Assembly (NCBI RefSeq): GCF_018413605.1
Contig: NZ_JAHCDN010000002.1
Location: 612,461 to 676,460, forward strand
DNA: 64,000 nucleotides
Source: Variovorax sp. PCZ-1
GTDB taxonomy: Bacteria; Pseudomonadota; Gammaproteobacteria; Burkholderiales; Burkholderiaceae_C
Direction: 5' to 3'
The notes beneath the pieces were generated by a model, which was not told where the DNA came from, ran no database searches, and saw only the letters and a list, made by a program, of their open reading frames with translations. The translations under genes and the position numbers were made by a program. Positions 25,019 through 34,644 of the stretch are shown in pieces (position 1 is the first letter of the stretch; the number at the start of each line of letters is the position of its first letter).

Positions 25019-26149
25019 TTAGCGCTTACTCACAGCTTGGTCATACACGGCCAGGGTTTTGGTGCGCAATGCATCCAGCGAAAACTCCTGCTGGGCACGC
25101 TGCAAAGCCTGCGCACCCAAGCGCTGACGCAGGGCTGGATCGGCCAGCAAGCGATTCAGAGCTTGCGCCAAATCATCCACACTGCTGGGCGTCACGCTGT
25201 AGCCCGTGATCCCGTCTTGGTTCACAAAATCCACACCATTGTTCAAACGCGTGCTCACCACGGGCTTGGCGCAAGCAAAGGCCTCGACTTGCACAATGCC
25301 AAAAGCTTCTGCTTGATTGACTGCGGGTAAGCAAAATACATCGCAGGCTTGGAAATAGGCTGGTAAATCTTGATCGGAAATCTTGCCTACAAAGTGAATT
25401 CTGTCTTTGCTGGCGCTTTGTGTCGCCAAGGCTTTCCAAGCATCGCTCAAAGGCCCTTCGCCGCCTATGATCAGCTGAGTATCGTGCGGCAATTGCGCCA
25501 TGGCCTTGATGAGCACATCGAAGCCTTTGTAATGCACATGACGCCCCAGAGCGAAGATGATATTGCCCGGATAAGTGTTGCGTATCCGCGTGCACTGTTC
25601 GAGCGGAAGTGCGTAATGTGCCAGATCAAAACCAAAAGGCACCACATGCAATTTTTGCTGTAGATGAGGCGCAGTCAGCTCGGAGGAGCTTTTGATGTGT
25701 GCGGGCGTGGCTGCAATGATGCCTTTGGCGTTGCGCAATGCTGCATTCTGAAACGGGCGATAGCCCAGAAGCATCAATTTCTGGCGAATGATGTCTGCAT
25801 GCCATGTGATCACTCGTGGAATATTCTTTGGCACGGCCCATGATGCCAAATGCGACATTGGATCGGGAAAATGCAAATGGACCAGATCAAAAGGTTTTTG
25901 CTGGTGTAGTTGCCGTGCTGTGCTAATCAACCCTGGTGACAAACACAAGGAACCGTCAACATTCCAGCTGGGCGTACGAATCAGCGGGTAGCCATGCAGG
26001 CTTCCCTTGAAGGCTTGCGTGTCTCTGCTGGGCACCAAATGGACGTACTCCACATGATTTTTCATGGCGCGAAACAAATGATCCACATGCGTTTGCATGC
26101 CGCCGGGAATATCGTCAAAAAAACGACCAAAACAAAGTACGCGCAACAT
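25019..26149 (-). CDS. glycosyltransferase family 4
   Basis: A 376-residue GT-B enzyme. The N-terminal domain holds 'FFDDIPGGMQTHVDHLF' (the GG loop) and 'FDLVHLHFPDPM'. The C-terminal domain has 'FALGRHVHYKGFDVLIKAM' and the donor-binding EX7E region 'EAFGIVQVEAFACAKPVVST', typical of GT4 retaining transferases. ATG at 26149 (MLRVLCFGRF) is preferred to the longer frame. It is divergent from the MarR-type regulator with 45 bases between starts, and followed by the epimerase with a 1-base gap. Confidence 0.88.
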   Translation of the reverse strand: MLRVLCFGRFFDDIPGGMQTHVDHLFRAMKNHVEYVHLVPSRDTQAFKGSLHGYPLIRTPSWNVDGSLCLSPGLISTARQLHQQKPFDLVHLHFPDPMSHLASWAVPKNIPRVITWHADIIRQKLMLLGYRPFQNAALRNAKGIIAATPAHIKSSSELTAPHLQQKLHVVPFGFDLAHYALPLEQCTRIRNTYPGNIIFALGRHVHYKGFDVLIKAMAQLPHDTQLIIGGEGPLSDAWKALATQSASKDRIHFVGKISDQDLPAYFQACDVFCLPAVNQAEAFGIVQVEAFACAKPVVSTRLNNGVDFVNQDGITGYSVTPSSVDDLAQALNRLLADPALRQRLGAQALQRAQQEFSLDALRTKTLAVYDQAVSKR

Positions 26150-26194
26150 AAATTTGATTTTTAAACCTTGCTTATGGTAGCATCTGTTCAATAC

Positions 26195-26557
26195 ATGAAC
26201 ACATCCGCTCTAGAAACAGATTTGCGCGCCTTGCAATTGCTGGCGCGGCAGCCTAAGCTCAACCAACGCGAGTTGGCCAGCGAGCTCGGAGTGAGCCTGG
26301 GTAAAGTGAATTATTGTTTGAAGATGCTGTTAGCCAAAGGCTTTTTGAAGGCTCAAAACTTCAAGAACAGCAAAAACAAACTCGCTTACGCCTACGTGCT
26401 CACACCCGCAGGAATTGCTGCGCGTGCAGAGCTAACCATCGAGTTCCTGCAAGTCAAGCAACAGGAATACGAGCGCTTGAGTCATGAGATTGCTGCATTG
26501 AAAGCGCAAGCTGAGCAAGACAATTCCATATTACTTCCTGGGAATCAATCCTTATGA
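26195..26557 (+). CDS. MarR-family EPS-associated transcriptional regulator
   Basis: A 120-residue winged-helix protein. The pattern 'LARQPKLNQRELASELGVSLGKVNYCLKMLLAKGFLKAQNFKNSKNKLAYAYVLTPAGIAARAELTIEFLQVKQQEYERL' fits a MarR-like group found at the edge of exopolysaccharide and LPS clusters in proteobacteria. A C-terminal coiled coil (about residues 80-115) probably mediates dimerisation. ATG at 26195 matches the usual family start; an in-frame ATG at 26174 is also possible. It is likely to regulate the cluster on either side. Confidence 0.85.
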   Translation: MNTSALETDLRALQLLARQPKLNQRELASELGVSLGKVNYCLKMLLAKGFLKAQNFKNSKNKLAYAYVLTPAGIAARAELTIEFLQVKQQEYERLSHEIAALKAQAEQDNSILLPGNQSL

Positions 26558-26855
26558 TGCAAGTAATCATTGCGACCCTCTTCGAGGCATCTGGCATGCA
26601 CAGCCTTTGTCAGTTGATTGGTCAGTTGCTACAGATTCTTTGGTTCGATGCGAGGTTGCTGGGATCGCATTTGAAATCAAGCTTTGGAGAGCCGGGTGCC
26701 ATGCTTTGGTGTAGCGACGGTGGCTTACCTCAGGGGCGCAGAGTCAAAAGCGACCATATCAGGGCCAGTAAGGCCGGGAGGCAAAAGAAGCCTTCTAAAA
26801 GTTTGGAGTTAGCCCTTTCAAATTCTCTGAATTTATTCGGAAAGCAGGTGGCAGT
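26558..26855. other. non-coding gap before rfbF
   Basis: About 300 bases between the MarR-type gene and rfbF. An open frame of 101 codons exists here but has no recognisable similarity, so I treat it as non-coding. The region is the natural site for the promoter and leader of the rfb genes. A weak resemblance to an ops/JUMPStart element (TGGTGTAGCG at about 26708-26717) is not convincing. Confidence 0.5.
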
Positions 26856-27632
26856 ATGAAGGCCGTCATTTTGGCTGGAGGTTTAGGCACGCGTATTTCC
26901 GAGGAAACGCATCTGAAACCGAAGCCGATGATAGAGATCGGCGGCAAGCCTGTTCTCTGGCACATCATGAAGATGTACTCACACCACGGCATTCACGATT
27001 TCATCATTTGCTGTGGCTACAAAGGCTACGTTATCAAAGAGTATTTCGCCAACTATTTTTTGCATATGTCAGACGTCACGTTTGATATGTCAGAAAACAA
27101 AATGGAAGTGCACCAAAGGCACGCTGAACCTTGGCGTGTGACGCTGGTAGACACAGGTGAGAATACGATGACAGGCGGACGCTTAAAGCGTGTGAGCAAA
27201 TATCTGAAGGATTCGGAAGACTTCTGCTTTACATATGGTGATGGTGTATCAAGCGTCGACATCACAGCGCTACTCGCGTTTCATTCTAAGCACGGCAAGC
27301 AGGCGACGCTCACTGCTGTTTACCCTCCTGGTCGCTTTGGCGCCCTTGATATTGATGATGGTGCCATGGTCAAATCTTTTGAAGAAAAACCAAAAGGTGA
27401 TGGCGCAATGATCAATGGCGGCTTTTTCGTCTTGTCGCCAAAAGTGCTTGAATTGATAGATGATGATAAAACCATCTGGGAAAGGCTTCCTTTAGAAAGA
27501 CTGGCCCAAAGCGGGGAGCTTATGGCATATCAGCATTCAGGCTTCTGGCAGCCCATGGACACCTTACGAGACAAGACCTTGCTAGAAGAGCTCTGGTCTA
27601 GCAATCAGGCACCTTGGAAGGCTTGGTCATGA
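26856..27632 (+). CDS. rfbF: glucose-1-phosphate cytidylyltransferase
   Basis: Makes CDP-glucose from CTP and glucose 1-phosphate, the first step to CDP-linked 3,6-dideoxyhexoses. The 258-residue protein begins '[64 protein letters not shown]', the classic nucleotidyltransferase loop and RfbF signature, with '[11 protein letters not shown]' as the metal-binding segment. The stop overlaps the rfbG start (ATGA at 27629-27632). Confidence 0.96.
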   Translation: MKAVILAGGLGTRISEETHLKPKPMIEIGGKPVLWHIMKMYSHHGIHDFIICCGYKGYVIKEYFANYFLHMSDVTFDMSENKMEVHQRHAEPWRVTLVDTGENTMTGGRLKRVSKYLKDSEDFCFTYGDGVSSVDITALLAFHSKHGKQATLTAVYPPGRFGALDIDDGAMVKSFEEKPKGDGAMINGGFFVLSPKVLELIDDDKTIWERLPLERLAQSGELMAYQHSGFWQPMDTLRDKTLLEELWSSNQAPWKAWS

Positions 27633-28702
27633 TGCGCGATTTTTGGCGCGACAAGCGCGTGTTTATAACTGGGCATACAGGTTTCAAAGGCAGCTGGATG
27701 AGTCTATGGCTTCAGCAGCTTGGAGCGAAAGTCACAGGCTATGCGCTGAGTCCGCCGACGTCAATGAGTTTATTTGAGCAAGCTAATGTAGGCTCGGGTA
27801 TGACTTCGGTCATTGGTGATGTGCGTGATGCTGTTTCGTTGATGCGAGCTCTGGAGCAGAGCCAAGCAGAAATTGTTTTCCACATGGCTGCGCAGCCTTT
27901 GGTGCGAGACTCTTACACAGATCCGGTGAACACCTATAGCACGAATGTCATGGGCACAGTGAATCTGCTGGAGGCTGTGCGCCTTCTACCGTTTGTGAAG
28001 GCGGTGGTTAACGTGACCACTGACAAGTGCTATGAAAATAAGGAGTGGGTATGGGGGTATCGAGAAAACGAACCTTTGGGTGGGCACGATCCCTACAGTA
28101 GCAGCAAAGCATGTTCTGAAATTGTGACGTCAAGTTATAGGCGTTCCTTTTTTTCTGATTCTGTGTCTGGTGGTCGCTCTGTTCGCTTGGCTTCTGCGAG
28201 AGCTGGAAATGTTATCGGCGGTGGAGATTGGTCCAAGGATCGCTTAATTCCAGACACGCTAGCAGCATTCGCAGCGAACAACCCAGTTGAAATCCGCTTT
28301 CCGAATGCCATTCGGCCCTGGCAACACGTCCTTGAGCCCTTGTCTGGCTATTTGATGCTTGCTGAAGCGTTGTATTCCGAAGAAGGCGAGAAGTTCGCTG
28401 AGGCTTGGAATTTTGGCCCGCGAGACGAAGACGCTCAAAGCGTGCAATGGATCGTTGAGAATATGGCTCGACTGTGGTCCGCAGATGCGAGTTGGACAAA
28501 GAATAGCGAAGTTCAACCCCATGAGGCCAAATACCTGAAGCTAGATATCTCTAAAGCCGCGCAATTATTACGATGGAAGCCACGCATGCATCTCTTGCAA
28601 GCTCTTGATTTGACGATTGTTTGGAGCAAAGCTTTCATGGCAGGGCAAGACTGTAAAGCGATGTGCCTGTCGCAAATTCAACAATTCAATGATTTGAGCT
28701 AA
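27629..28702 (+). CDS. rfbG: CDP-glucose 4,6-dehydratase
   Basis: Converts CDP-glucose to CDP-4-keto-6-deoxyglucose. A 357-residue extended SDR with '[29 protein letters not shown]' (NAD-binding GxxGxxG), '[33 protein letters not shown]' and the catalytic tyrosine-lysine in '[10 protein letters not shown]'. These match the RfbG group. ATG at 27629 overlaps the rfbF stop; an ATG immediately after is an alternative. rfbH follows 6 bases after its stop. Confidence 0.95.
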   Translation: MMRDFWRDKRVFITGHTGFKGSWMSLWLQQLGAKVTGYALSPPTSMSLFEQANVGSGMTSVIGDVRDAVSLMRALEQSQAEIVFHMAAQPLVRDSYTDPVNTYSTNVMGTVNLLEAVRLLPFVKAVVNVTTDKCYENKEWVWGYRENEPLGGHDPYSSSKACSEIVTSSYRRSFFSDSVSGGRSVRLASARAGNVIGGGDWSKDRLIPDTLAAFAANNPVEIRFPNAIRPWQHVLEPLSGYLMLAEALYSEEGEKFAEAWNFGPRDEDAQSVQWIVENMARLWSADASWTKNSEVQPHEAKYLKLDISKAAQLLRWKPRMHLLQALDLTIVWSKAFMAGQDCKAMCLSQIQQFNDLS

Positions 28703-28708
28703 TACTCT

Positions 28709-30031
28709 ATGGAAACCACAAAATCAGCGCAGCTGCGCCAACAAATTTCGGCGTTGGTACAAGAATTCGCCAATGAGACGCTACGCAAGCCAGTCTTTAT
28801 GCCTGGCATGAGCCTGATCCCGCCTTCGGGTAAAGTGATTGGTGCTAAAGAGTTGGAGTTGATGGTAGAGGCTTCTCTGGATGGTTGGTTGACCACCGGG
28901 CGCTTCAATGACGAGTTCGAAAAACGCCTTGCTGATTTCATCGGCGTTAAATATCTGATCACTGTCAATTCTGGATCATCAGCAAACTTGGTTGCATTTT
29001 CAACTCTCACATCTGACAAATTAGGGGATCGAGCAATCAAACCGGGGGATGAGGTCATCGGCGTAGCTGCTGGTTTCCCAACAACGGTTAATCCGATTAT
29101 TCAGTTTGGTGCAGTGCCTGTATTCATTGACGTCGAGTTGGCCACTTACAACATTGATGCAACGAAGATCGAAGCTGCAATTACACCAAAAACCAAAGCG
29201 ATTATGCTTGCACACACTTTGGGCAATCCTTTTAATCTCGAAGTCATCAGTGCCTTGTGTAAAAAGTATGGTTTGTGGCTGATTGAGGATTGTTGCGATG
29301 CTCTTGGTGCAACATACGCAGGTCAGAAGGTCGGTACTTTTGGTGATATTGGCACATTGAGTTTTTATCCTGCACACCATATTACGATGGGTGAGGGTGG
29401 GGCCGTGTTTACCAATCAACCTGAGCTCAAGGCTATTGCCGAGAGTTTTAGAGATTGGGGGCGTGATTGCTATTGCCCACCCGGTAAAGACAACACTTGT
29501 GGAAAACGTTTTTGCTGGCAACTCGGCACATTACCAGAGGGCTATGACCACAAGTACACCTATAGCCATCTCGGTTACAACCTCAAAATCACAGATATGC
29601 AGGCAGCTTGTGGTTTAGCACAGATGGATCGCTTATCCGATTTCATTGCACAGCGTCGTAAAAATTTCAGTTGGCTACGCGAGCGTTTAGCTGCATGCGA
29701 AGAGTTTTTGATCTTGCCCGAAGCGACGCATGGTAGCGATCCGTCTTGGTTCGGTTTCCCTTTAACTTTGCGCGATAACTCCCCAGTAAGCCGCGTCGAT
29801 CTGCTGACCTATTTAGATCAACAAAAAATCGGTACTCGCTTGCTCTTTGCGGGAAATCTTACTCGCCAGCCCTATATGCTAGGGCGTAATTATCGTGTCA
29901 GTGGCGATTTGACCAATACCGACATTGTGATGAACAATACGTTTTGGATCGGTGTCTATCCAGGTTTATCGCAAGAGATGCTCGAGTATGCTGCACGGCA
30001 CATTGAGTCGTACTTGGGCGTAAGTTTTTGA
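28709..30031 (+). CDS. rfbH: CDP-4-dehydro-6-deoxyglucose 3-dehydrase (RfbH/E1)
   Basis: PMP- and [2Fe-2S]-dependent dehydrase that removes the C3 hydroxyl of CDP-4-keto-6-deoxyglucose. The 440-residue DegT-fold protein has histidine ([12 protein letters not shown], His223/224) where aminotransferases have the PLP lysine. Cysteines at 196, 254, 256 and 264 fit exactly the C-X57-C-X1-C-X7-C cluster motif known for this enzyme. It normally needs a reductase partner (RfbI/E3), which is not encoded in the window. The stop overlaps the next start (TTGA). Confidence 0.96.
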   Translation: METTKSAQLRQQISALVQEFANETLRKPVFMPGMSLIPPSGKVIGAKELELMVEASLDGWLTTGRFNDEFEKRLADFIGVKYLITVNSGSSANLVAFSTLTSDKLGDRAIKPGDEVIGVAAGFPTTVNPIIQFGAVPVFIDVELATYNIDATKIEAAITPKTKAIMLAHTLGNPFNLEVISALCKKYGLWLIEDCCDALGATYAGQKVGTFGDIGTLSFYPAHHITMGEGGAVFTNQPELKAIAESFRDWGRDCYCPPGKDNTCGKRFCWQLGTLPEGYDHKYTYSHLGYNLKITDMQAACGLAQMDRLSDFIAQRRKNFSWLRERLAACEEFLILPEATHGSDPSWFGFPLTLRDNSPVSRVDLLTYLDQQKIGTRLLFAGNLTRQPYMLGRNYRVSGDLTNTDIVMNNTFWIGVYPGLSQEMLEYAARHIESYLGVSF

Positions 30032-30849
30032 GCGCCAACGTGTTTAACTTTGACTGCAATCGGTTGCGCAAGACAGTGCTAGATATGGCATACGCTGGAT
30101 CGACCGTGCACATCGGGTGTGCGTTCTCCATCATTGAAGTGCTCGCCGTTTTGCATCAACGATTTTTACGCTATCCAGAAAATCAACCTCAGCATCCAAT
30201 GCGCGATTATTTGATACTCAGCAAAGGTCATGGTGTGATGGCGCAGTATGCCTGTATGCGCGAACGTGGCTGGTTGACAGACCAAGATATTGCGGGTTAC
30301 TTTTCAGATGGGAGTCACCTCAAAGGTTTATCAGACTCGCGAATAGCTGGCCTTGAAGTTACATCAGGGTCACTGGGGCATGGATTTTCAGTTGGCTTGG
30401 GTATGGCACTTGGTGCCCATCGGAAAAAAACGGATCAGAAAACCTATGTGATCGTTGGCGATGGGGAAATCAACGAAGGCCCGATCTGGGAGGGTGCTTT
30501 GTTTGCTAGCCACCACGCGCTTAAAAATTTTGTTGTGATCGTAGACGAAAATGGTTTCCAAGCCATGGGCAAAACTGCTGAAGTCCTCAGGCTTGACAGT
30601 ATTGCGGACAAGTTCAAGGCTTTTGGTTTTGAGGCTGTAGAGGCAGACGGCCATTCCATGACTGAGCTGAGTGTGGCCCTCACGGCACTACTTGAAAGCA
30701 CTGATAGTCGTCCGAAAGCGCTGATTGCGCGCACCGTCAAAGGTAAGGGCGTTTCTTTCATGGAAAACGATAATCGCTGGCATTACTCACGCTTGGATGC
30801 TGCCAGCTATCAAAGAGCGATTCAAGAGATCGCTGGGAGCAGCACATGA
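30028..30849 (+). CDS. transketolase, N-terminal (TPP-binding) subunit
   Basis: A 273-residue protein equivalent to the N-terminal third of transketolase. It has the TPP motif '[41 protein letters not shown]', the upstream '[11 protein letters not shown]' and '[20 protein letters not shown]', and the end '[15 protein letters not shown]'. It pairs with the next gene to form a complete split transketolase. The TTG at 30028 overlaps the rfbH stop; a GTG at 30040 is the alternative. Placement directly after RfbH suggests transfer of a two-carbon ketol unit to a 4-keto-deoxysugar, making a branched sugar; this is inference from context. Confidence 0.9.
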   Translation: MSANVFNFDCNRLRKTVLDMAYAGSTVHIGCAFSIIEVLAVLHQRFLRYPENQPQHPMRDYLILSKGHGVMAQYACMRERGWLTDQDIAGYFSDGSHLKGLSDSRIAGLEVTSGSLGHGFSVGLGMALGAHRKKTDQKTYVIVGDGEINEGPIWEGALFASHHALKNFVVIVDENGFQAMGKTAEVLRLDSIADKFKAFGFEAVEADGHSMTELSVALTALLESTDSRPKALIARTVKGKGVSFMENDNRWHYSRLDAASYQRAIQEIAGSST

Positions 30850-31769
30850 GACAGGCGTTCTCTGATACGCTGATTAAGTTAGCCGCAGAAGATGAGCGTG
30901 TCGTATTACTCACCGGAGATCACGGCTATGCGTTGTTTGATGAGTTTCGCCGGCGTTTGCCTAACCAATATATCAATGCTGGAATCGCTGAGCAAAACAT
31001 GGTGGGCATGGCCGCTGGATTGGCAAAAGTGGGTATGCGGCCTATCGTCTATGGCCTTAGTGCCTTTATTCCTGTTCGTGTAGTTGAGCAAATTAAAATC
31101 GATATTGCACATGACAGCCTGCCTGTCATCTTAATTGGAGATGGCGCTGGCTTGGTCTACAGTCATCTTGGTACAAGTCATCAATCGCTGGAAGACATTG
31201 CCGTTTTGCGTTCAGTGCCGAATATCAGCATTTGCTCGCCATCAGATCGATTTGAGTTGCAGGCAAGCATGCAATTTGCATACAACTCGTCATCAAGCTT
31301 TTATATCCGAATGGGAAAAGCGGATCGTGGCGATATACATGCTTCGCAGCTTATATCCGTGAGTGAACTCCAAAGAGTGAAGGCAGGAGAAAACACGTCG
31401 AGCAGACTTGTCTTTCTGGCGACTGGATCTATGGTGGCCTCAGCAAGCAAGCTCGCCGCTACGCACTTTCAAGATGCTGATGTTTACAGTGTGCCAATGA
31501 TTCATCCGCTTGCTACACAGCAGTTGCTCGAGATAGTCGGCAAAGCTCAGTTAATCGTCACGTTCGAAGAGCATTGTGAGTCTGGAGGCTTGGGTTCGGC
31601 GGTATGCGAGGTTATGTCGATGCATCGACCTCTGCGAGTACTGCGTTTGGGAAGTCCGCACAGATTTTCCGCCCACTGCGGGACTTATGAGTATCTACTT
31701 ACCGAACACAGTCTAGATATTGAAAGCCTGAAAAACAAGATCGATAGAGCGCTACTTTCGGATGGCTGA
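30846..31769 (+). CDS. transketolase, C-terminal (pyrimidine-binding) subunit
   Basis: A 307-residue partner of the preceding gene, covering the PYR and C-terminal domains of transketolase. The segment 'QYINAGIAEQNMVGMAAGLAKVGMRPIVYGLSAFI' contains the invariant glutamate that activates TPP. 'GLVYSHLGTSHQSLEDIAVLRSVPNISICSPSDRFEL' and 'SFYIRMGKADRG' follow the family pattern. An ATGA overlap (30846-30849) couples it to the N-terminal subunit, ensuring equal synthesis. Confidence 0.9.
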   Translation: MRQAFSDTLIKLAAEDERVVLLTGDHGYALFDEFRRRLPNQYINAGIAEQNMVGMAAGLAKVGMRPIVYGLSAFIPVRVVEQIKIDIAHDSLPVILIGDGAGLVYSHLGTSHQSLEDIAVLRSVPNISICSPSDRFELQASMQFAYNSSSSFYIRMGKADRGDIHASQLISVSELQRVKAGENTSSRLVFLATGSMVASASKLAATHFQDADVYSVPMIHPLATQQLLEIVGKAQLIVTFEEHCESGGLGSAVCEVMSMHRPLRVLRLGSPHRFSAHCGTYEYLLTEHSLDIESLKNKIDRALLSDG

Positions 31770-31772
31770 GAT

Positions 31773-32738
31773 ATGGTGAGTAAGCAAATTGCACTGCTAG
31801 GCGCAAACAGTCATATCGGTAAGGGCTTGATCTCGGAATTCATTCGCCATCGCCCAGATGAGTTTGCTACAACTGTCTTGTATGCACGTGATCCATGTGC
31901 GCTAAGCGCGTGGATTAAAGCTGAGTTTCAAATCGAAAAACTGGCTCATCATCCCAAGGTATTCGGGCAAAAACAATTCGATATCGTTATAAATGCGATC
32001 GGTGTTTCAGACATGGTCCGGATTGCGGAAATCGGTAGCCAAGTGTTTGATATCAATCGCCACTATGACGAACGAGTAATGAGCTACCTGGACTCGTTTC
32101 CCGCCACAAAATACATTTACTTGAGTAGTGGAGCAGTATACGGCGGAGCGTTTGAAGAGCCGACCACAAGTGATACGTGCGCGCACGTAAATTTGAATAT
32201 GCCATCACAACTGGATTGGTATGGTTTGGCGAAGTTAAGCTCTGAGATCCGCCATCGTTCAAAAAGCGACTTGGCTATCGTAGATGTTCGAATTTTTGGC
32301 TATGTGAGTTCATGGTTGCCAACTGATAGACCCTTCTTTCTGGTGGATGTTGTGAAAGCTCTGATGGATCGAACACCTCTGTCAACTGATCGTAAAGATT
32401 TTTGGCGTGACTACATAGGGCCAACGGAGTTAGCGCAGGTCGTATATTCCATCATTGATTCTCCAGCATCCAACACTAGCATCGATGTCTATAGCGCAGC
32501 ACCTATTCTAAAAACGTATTTGCTTGAAGTACTGATCCGTGATTTCTCTTTGCGCGTCGACTACAAAGAAGATGACCAATTTGAATCAAACGCGGCATAT
32601 AAATTTAACTATTTCAGTACTGACAGAAGAGCTAAGTCATTTGGCTATATTCCCAAACGTACATCCGAGCAAGTCGTAGTGCAAGAGCTCTCAAGGTTTT
32701 TGCATATGTCAAGCTCAGCTCCGAGCAATTCAAAATGA
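31773..32738 (+). CDS. SDR-family NAD(P)-dependent sugar oxidoreductase
   Basis: A 321-residue SDR with nucleotide-binding loop 'IALLGANSHIGKGLISEF', 'FDIVINAIGVSDMV', 'YIYLSSGAVYGG' and the catalytic tyrosine-lysine in 'DWYGLAKLSSE'. It is diverged from well-known epimerases and I cannot assign a reaction. By analogy with yersiniose synthesis, where a reductase follows the carboligation step, it may reduce a keto group of the branched or dideoxy sugar. Its coding sequence is noticeably more AT-rich than the pmd region. It overlaps the next gene by 4 bases (ATGA). Confidence 0.75.
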   Translation: MVSKQIALLGANSHIGKGLISEFIRHRPDEFATTVLYARDPCALSAWIKAEFQIEKLAHHPKVFGQKQFDIVINAIGVSDMVRIAEIGSQVFDINRHYDERVMSYLDSFPATKYIYLSSGAVYGGAFEEPTTSDTCAHVNLNMPSQLDWYGLAKLSSEIRHRSKSDLAIVDVRIFGYVSSWLPTDRPFFLVDVVKALMDRTPLSTDRKDFWRDYIGPTELAQVVYSIIDSPASNTSIDVYSAAPILKTYLLEVLIRDFSLRVDYKEDDQFESNAAYKFNYFSTDRRAKSFGYIPKRTSEQVVVQELSRFLHMSSSAPSNSK

Positions 32739-33619
32739 AGATTGTATTAACGGGGGGCACAGGCTTTTTGGGTAGTCATTTGCTGATTGATTTGCTTGAA
32801 AATAACCATGAAGTTGTGATCGTTAAACGAACGAATTCGAAGCTGGATCGAATTGCAGAGCAAATAGATCGAGTTGAACTGATTGATATTGACCAGTTAG
32901 ACCAAGTCAAGCTGGTTGCGACACTCAGAGGTGTCGATGCGATTATTCATACCGCCACCAACTACGGCCGAGGTGGCGAATCACCTAGTCAGGTCTTTGA
33001 TGCAAATACTGCATTTCCGTTGCGGCTGTTGGATGCAGGTGTTGAAAACGGGGTGGAGATTTTTATCAATACAGATACAGTACTAGATAAATATTTGAAT
33101 CTTTATTCCTTGTCGAAAAATCAATTTCTTCAATGGGGAACGTTTTTTTCCCGACAGCAGAAACTACGATTCATTAATCTTAAGCTAGAACATTTTTTCG
33201 GCGCGTTTGACGACAAAACAAAATTCACTGAATTTATTTTCAGATCCTGCTACGACAATGTGCAATCGATCTCCTTGACTCCTGGCGATCAACTTCGCGA
33301 TTTCATCTATATTGACGATGTAGTCGCTGCATATCGCTGCGTGCTAAACGCAGCATTCAAAAATCAGCCAATGTTTGATGAGTTCGAGATCGGTAGTGGC
33401 AAACCAGTTCCCGTGCGCTCTTTTGTGGAGCTGGTTCACGCAGGGTTTGAAAGTTCTACAGCCTTAGATTTTGGTGCGCTGGCTTACAGAGATGGTGAAG
33501 TGATGCTTTCAAAAGCAGATACATCCAAACTCCGCAGCTTAGGCTGGCGTTGTGAACACTCGTTGGAATCTGGCGTCAGAGCTGTCATATTGCAATATAA
33601 AAACTTGGAACGAAAATGA
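32735..33619 (+). CDS. NAD-dependent epimerase/dehydratase, CDP-abequose/paratose synthase-like
   Basis: A 294-residue SDR: 'KIVLTGGTGFLGSHLLIDLLENNHEVVIVKR' at the N-terminus, 'AIIHTATNYGRGGESPSQVFDANTAFPLRLLDAG', 'FINTDTVLDKYLNLYSLSKNQFLQWG' with YxxxK, and 'GDQLRDFIYIDDVVAAY'. The INTDT...YSLSK pattern resembles 4-keto reductases such as RfbJ (abequose) and RfbS (paratose). A 4-reductase is needed between RfbH and RfbE, so this is the best candidate for it. ATGA overlaps couple it on both sides. Confidence 0.75.
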   Translation: MKIVLTGGTGFLGSHLLIDLLENNHEVVIVKRTNSKLDRIAEQIDRVELIDIDQLDQVKLVATLRGVDAIIHTATNYGRGGESPSQVFDANTAFPLRLLDAGVENGVEIFINTDTVLDKYLNLYSLSKNQFLQWGTFFSRQQKLRFINLKLEHFFGAFDDKTKFTEFIFRSCYDNVQSISLTPGDQLRDFIYIDDVVAAYRCVLNAAFKNQPMFDEFEIGSGKPVPVRSFVELVHAGFESSTALDFGALAYRDGEVMLSKADTSKLRSLGWRCEHSLESGVRAVILQYKNLERK

Positions 33620-34644
33620 ACTATCTGATTACTGGTGGCTGCGGTTTCTTAGGTTCAAATCTAGCCGTTGATTGCCTTCGCCGAGGACACACTGTGACGG
33701 TGATGGACAACCTGAGCCGGTTGGGTTCGAGTGCTAATCTTCAGTGGATACGTTCGCAAGGAGCTTGTCGTTTTGTGCATGGTGATGTGCGCAATCAGTA
33801 CGAAGTTGAATCTGTTGTTGTTTCTGCAGAGCCCGATGTCATTTTTCATCTGGCTGGTCAGGTCGCAATGACTACTTCTCTTGCGTCACCGATACTCGAT
33901 TTTCAAACGAACGTCGCAGGAACTTTGTATGTGCTGGAAGCGATGCGAAAACATGCTCCAAAGTGTGCTTTTATATATTCATCAACGAATAAAGTCTACG
34001 GAGACTTAGAGCAATTCCATTATCTTGAGTCTCACACGCGTTATGATTGTGTAGAGCACCCTGATGGCTTCAACGAGGATGTCGGACTAGAGTTTCATTC
34101 ACCGTATGGCTGTTCCAAAGGCGCCGCAGATCAATACGTTCTTGACTACCATAGGATGTATGGTTTAAAAACTTTGGTTTTTCGCCACTCTTCGATGTAC
34201 GGTGGCCGTCAGTTTTCCACTACAGATCAAGGTTGGATTGGCTGGTTTTGTCAAAAAGCTATTGATCAAGCATCAGGTACTGATTCGGAGCCATTTTCTA
34301 TTTCCGGGAATGGCAAACAGGTTCGTGATGTGCTCCATGTGAAGGACATGCTGCAGCTATATGATGCTGCCGTTTGTAGCATAGATAACGCGGCAGGACA
34401 TGCATTCAACATAGGCGGCGGCATTAAAAATAGTCTGTCATTGCTTGAGTTGTTTACAGTATTGAATGAGCAGCTCGGCATCCAGCTTCGTTTTTTTAAA
34501 ATTGATGCTAGAAAGAGCGATCAACGCTTTTTCGTGGCTGATATCTCTAAAGCTCAAGCCATGCTCAACTGGACGCCACAAGTAGATACAGTCAATGGTG
34601 TTGCTTCTATGCTCAAGTGGATCAAAGAGTTAAACGATGATTGA
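33616..34644 (+). CDS. rfbE: CDP-paratose 2-epimerase (tyvelose epimerase)
   Basis: Converts CDP-paratose to CDP-tyvelose through a C2 keto intermediate. The 342-residue protein shows 'YLITGGCGFLGSNLAVDCLRRGHTVTVMDNLSRLGS', 'IYSSTNKVYGDLE' and 'LEFHSPYGCSKGAADQYVLDYHRMYGLKTLVFRHSSMYGGRQFSTTDQGWIGWFCQKA', which I recognise as the RfbE signature, with catalytic Tyr-Lys in PYGCSKGA. If the branched-sugar idea is right, it may act on a branched CDP-sugar instead. It overlaps the ABC transporter start by 8 bases. Confidence 0.9.
   Translation: MNYLITGGCGFLGSNLAVDCLRRGHTVTVMDNLSRLGSSANLQWIRSQGACRFVHGDVRNQYEVESVVVSAEPDVIFHLAGQVAMTTSLASPILDFQTNVAGTLYVLEAMRKHAPKCAFIYSSTNKVYGDLEQFHYLESHTRYDCVEHPDGFNEDVGLEFHSPYGCSKGAADQYVLDYHRMYGLKTLVFRHSSMYGGRQFSTTDQGWIGWFCQKAIDQASGTDSEPFSISGNGKQVRDVLHVKDMLQLYDAAVCSIDNAAGHAFNIGGGIKNSLSLLELFTVLNEQLGIQLRFFKIDARKSDQRFFVADISKAQAMLNWTPQVDTVNGVASMLKWIKELNDD

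Noticed and set aside
26700..26725. Possible ops/JUMPStart element for RfaH before rfbF
   Set aside because: Only about 7 of 12 positions agree with GGCGGTAGCGTG, no better than chance for a hand search.
26554..26859. 101-codon open frame between the MarR-type gene and rfbF
   Set aside because: No recognisable domain, hydrophobic pattern or convincing ribosome binding site; composition is like non-coding leader DNA. Better treated as the rfb promoter region.
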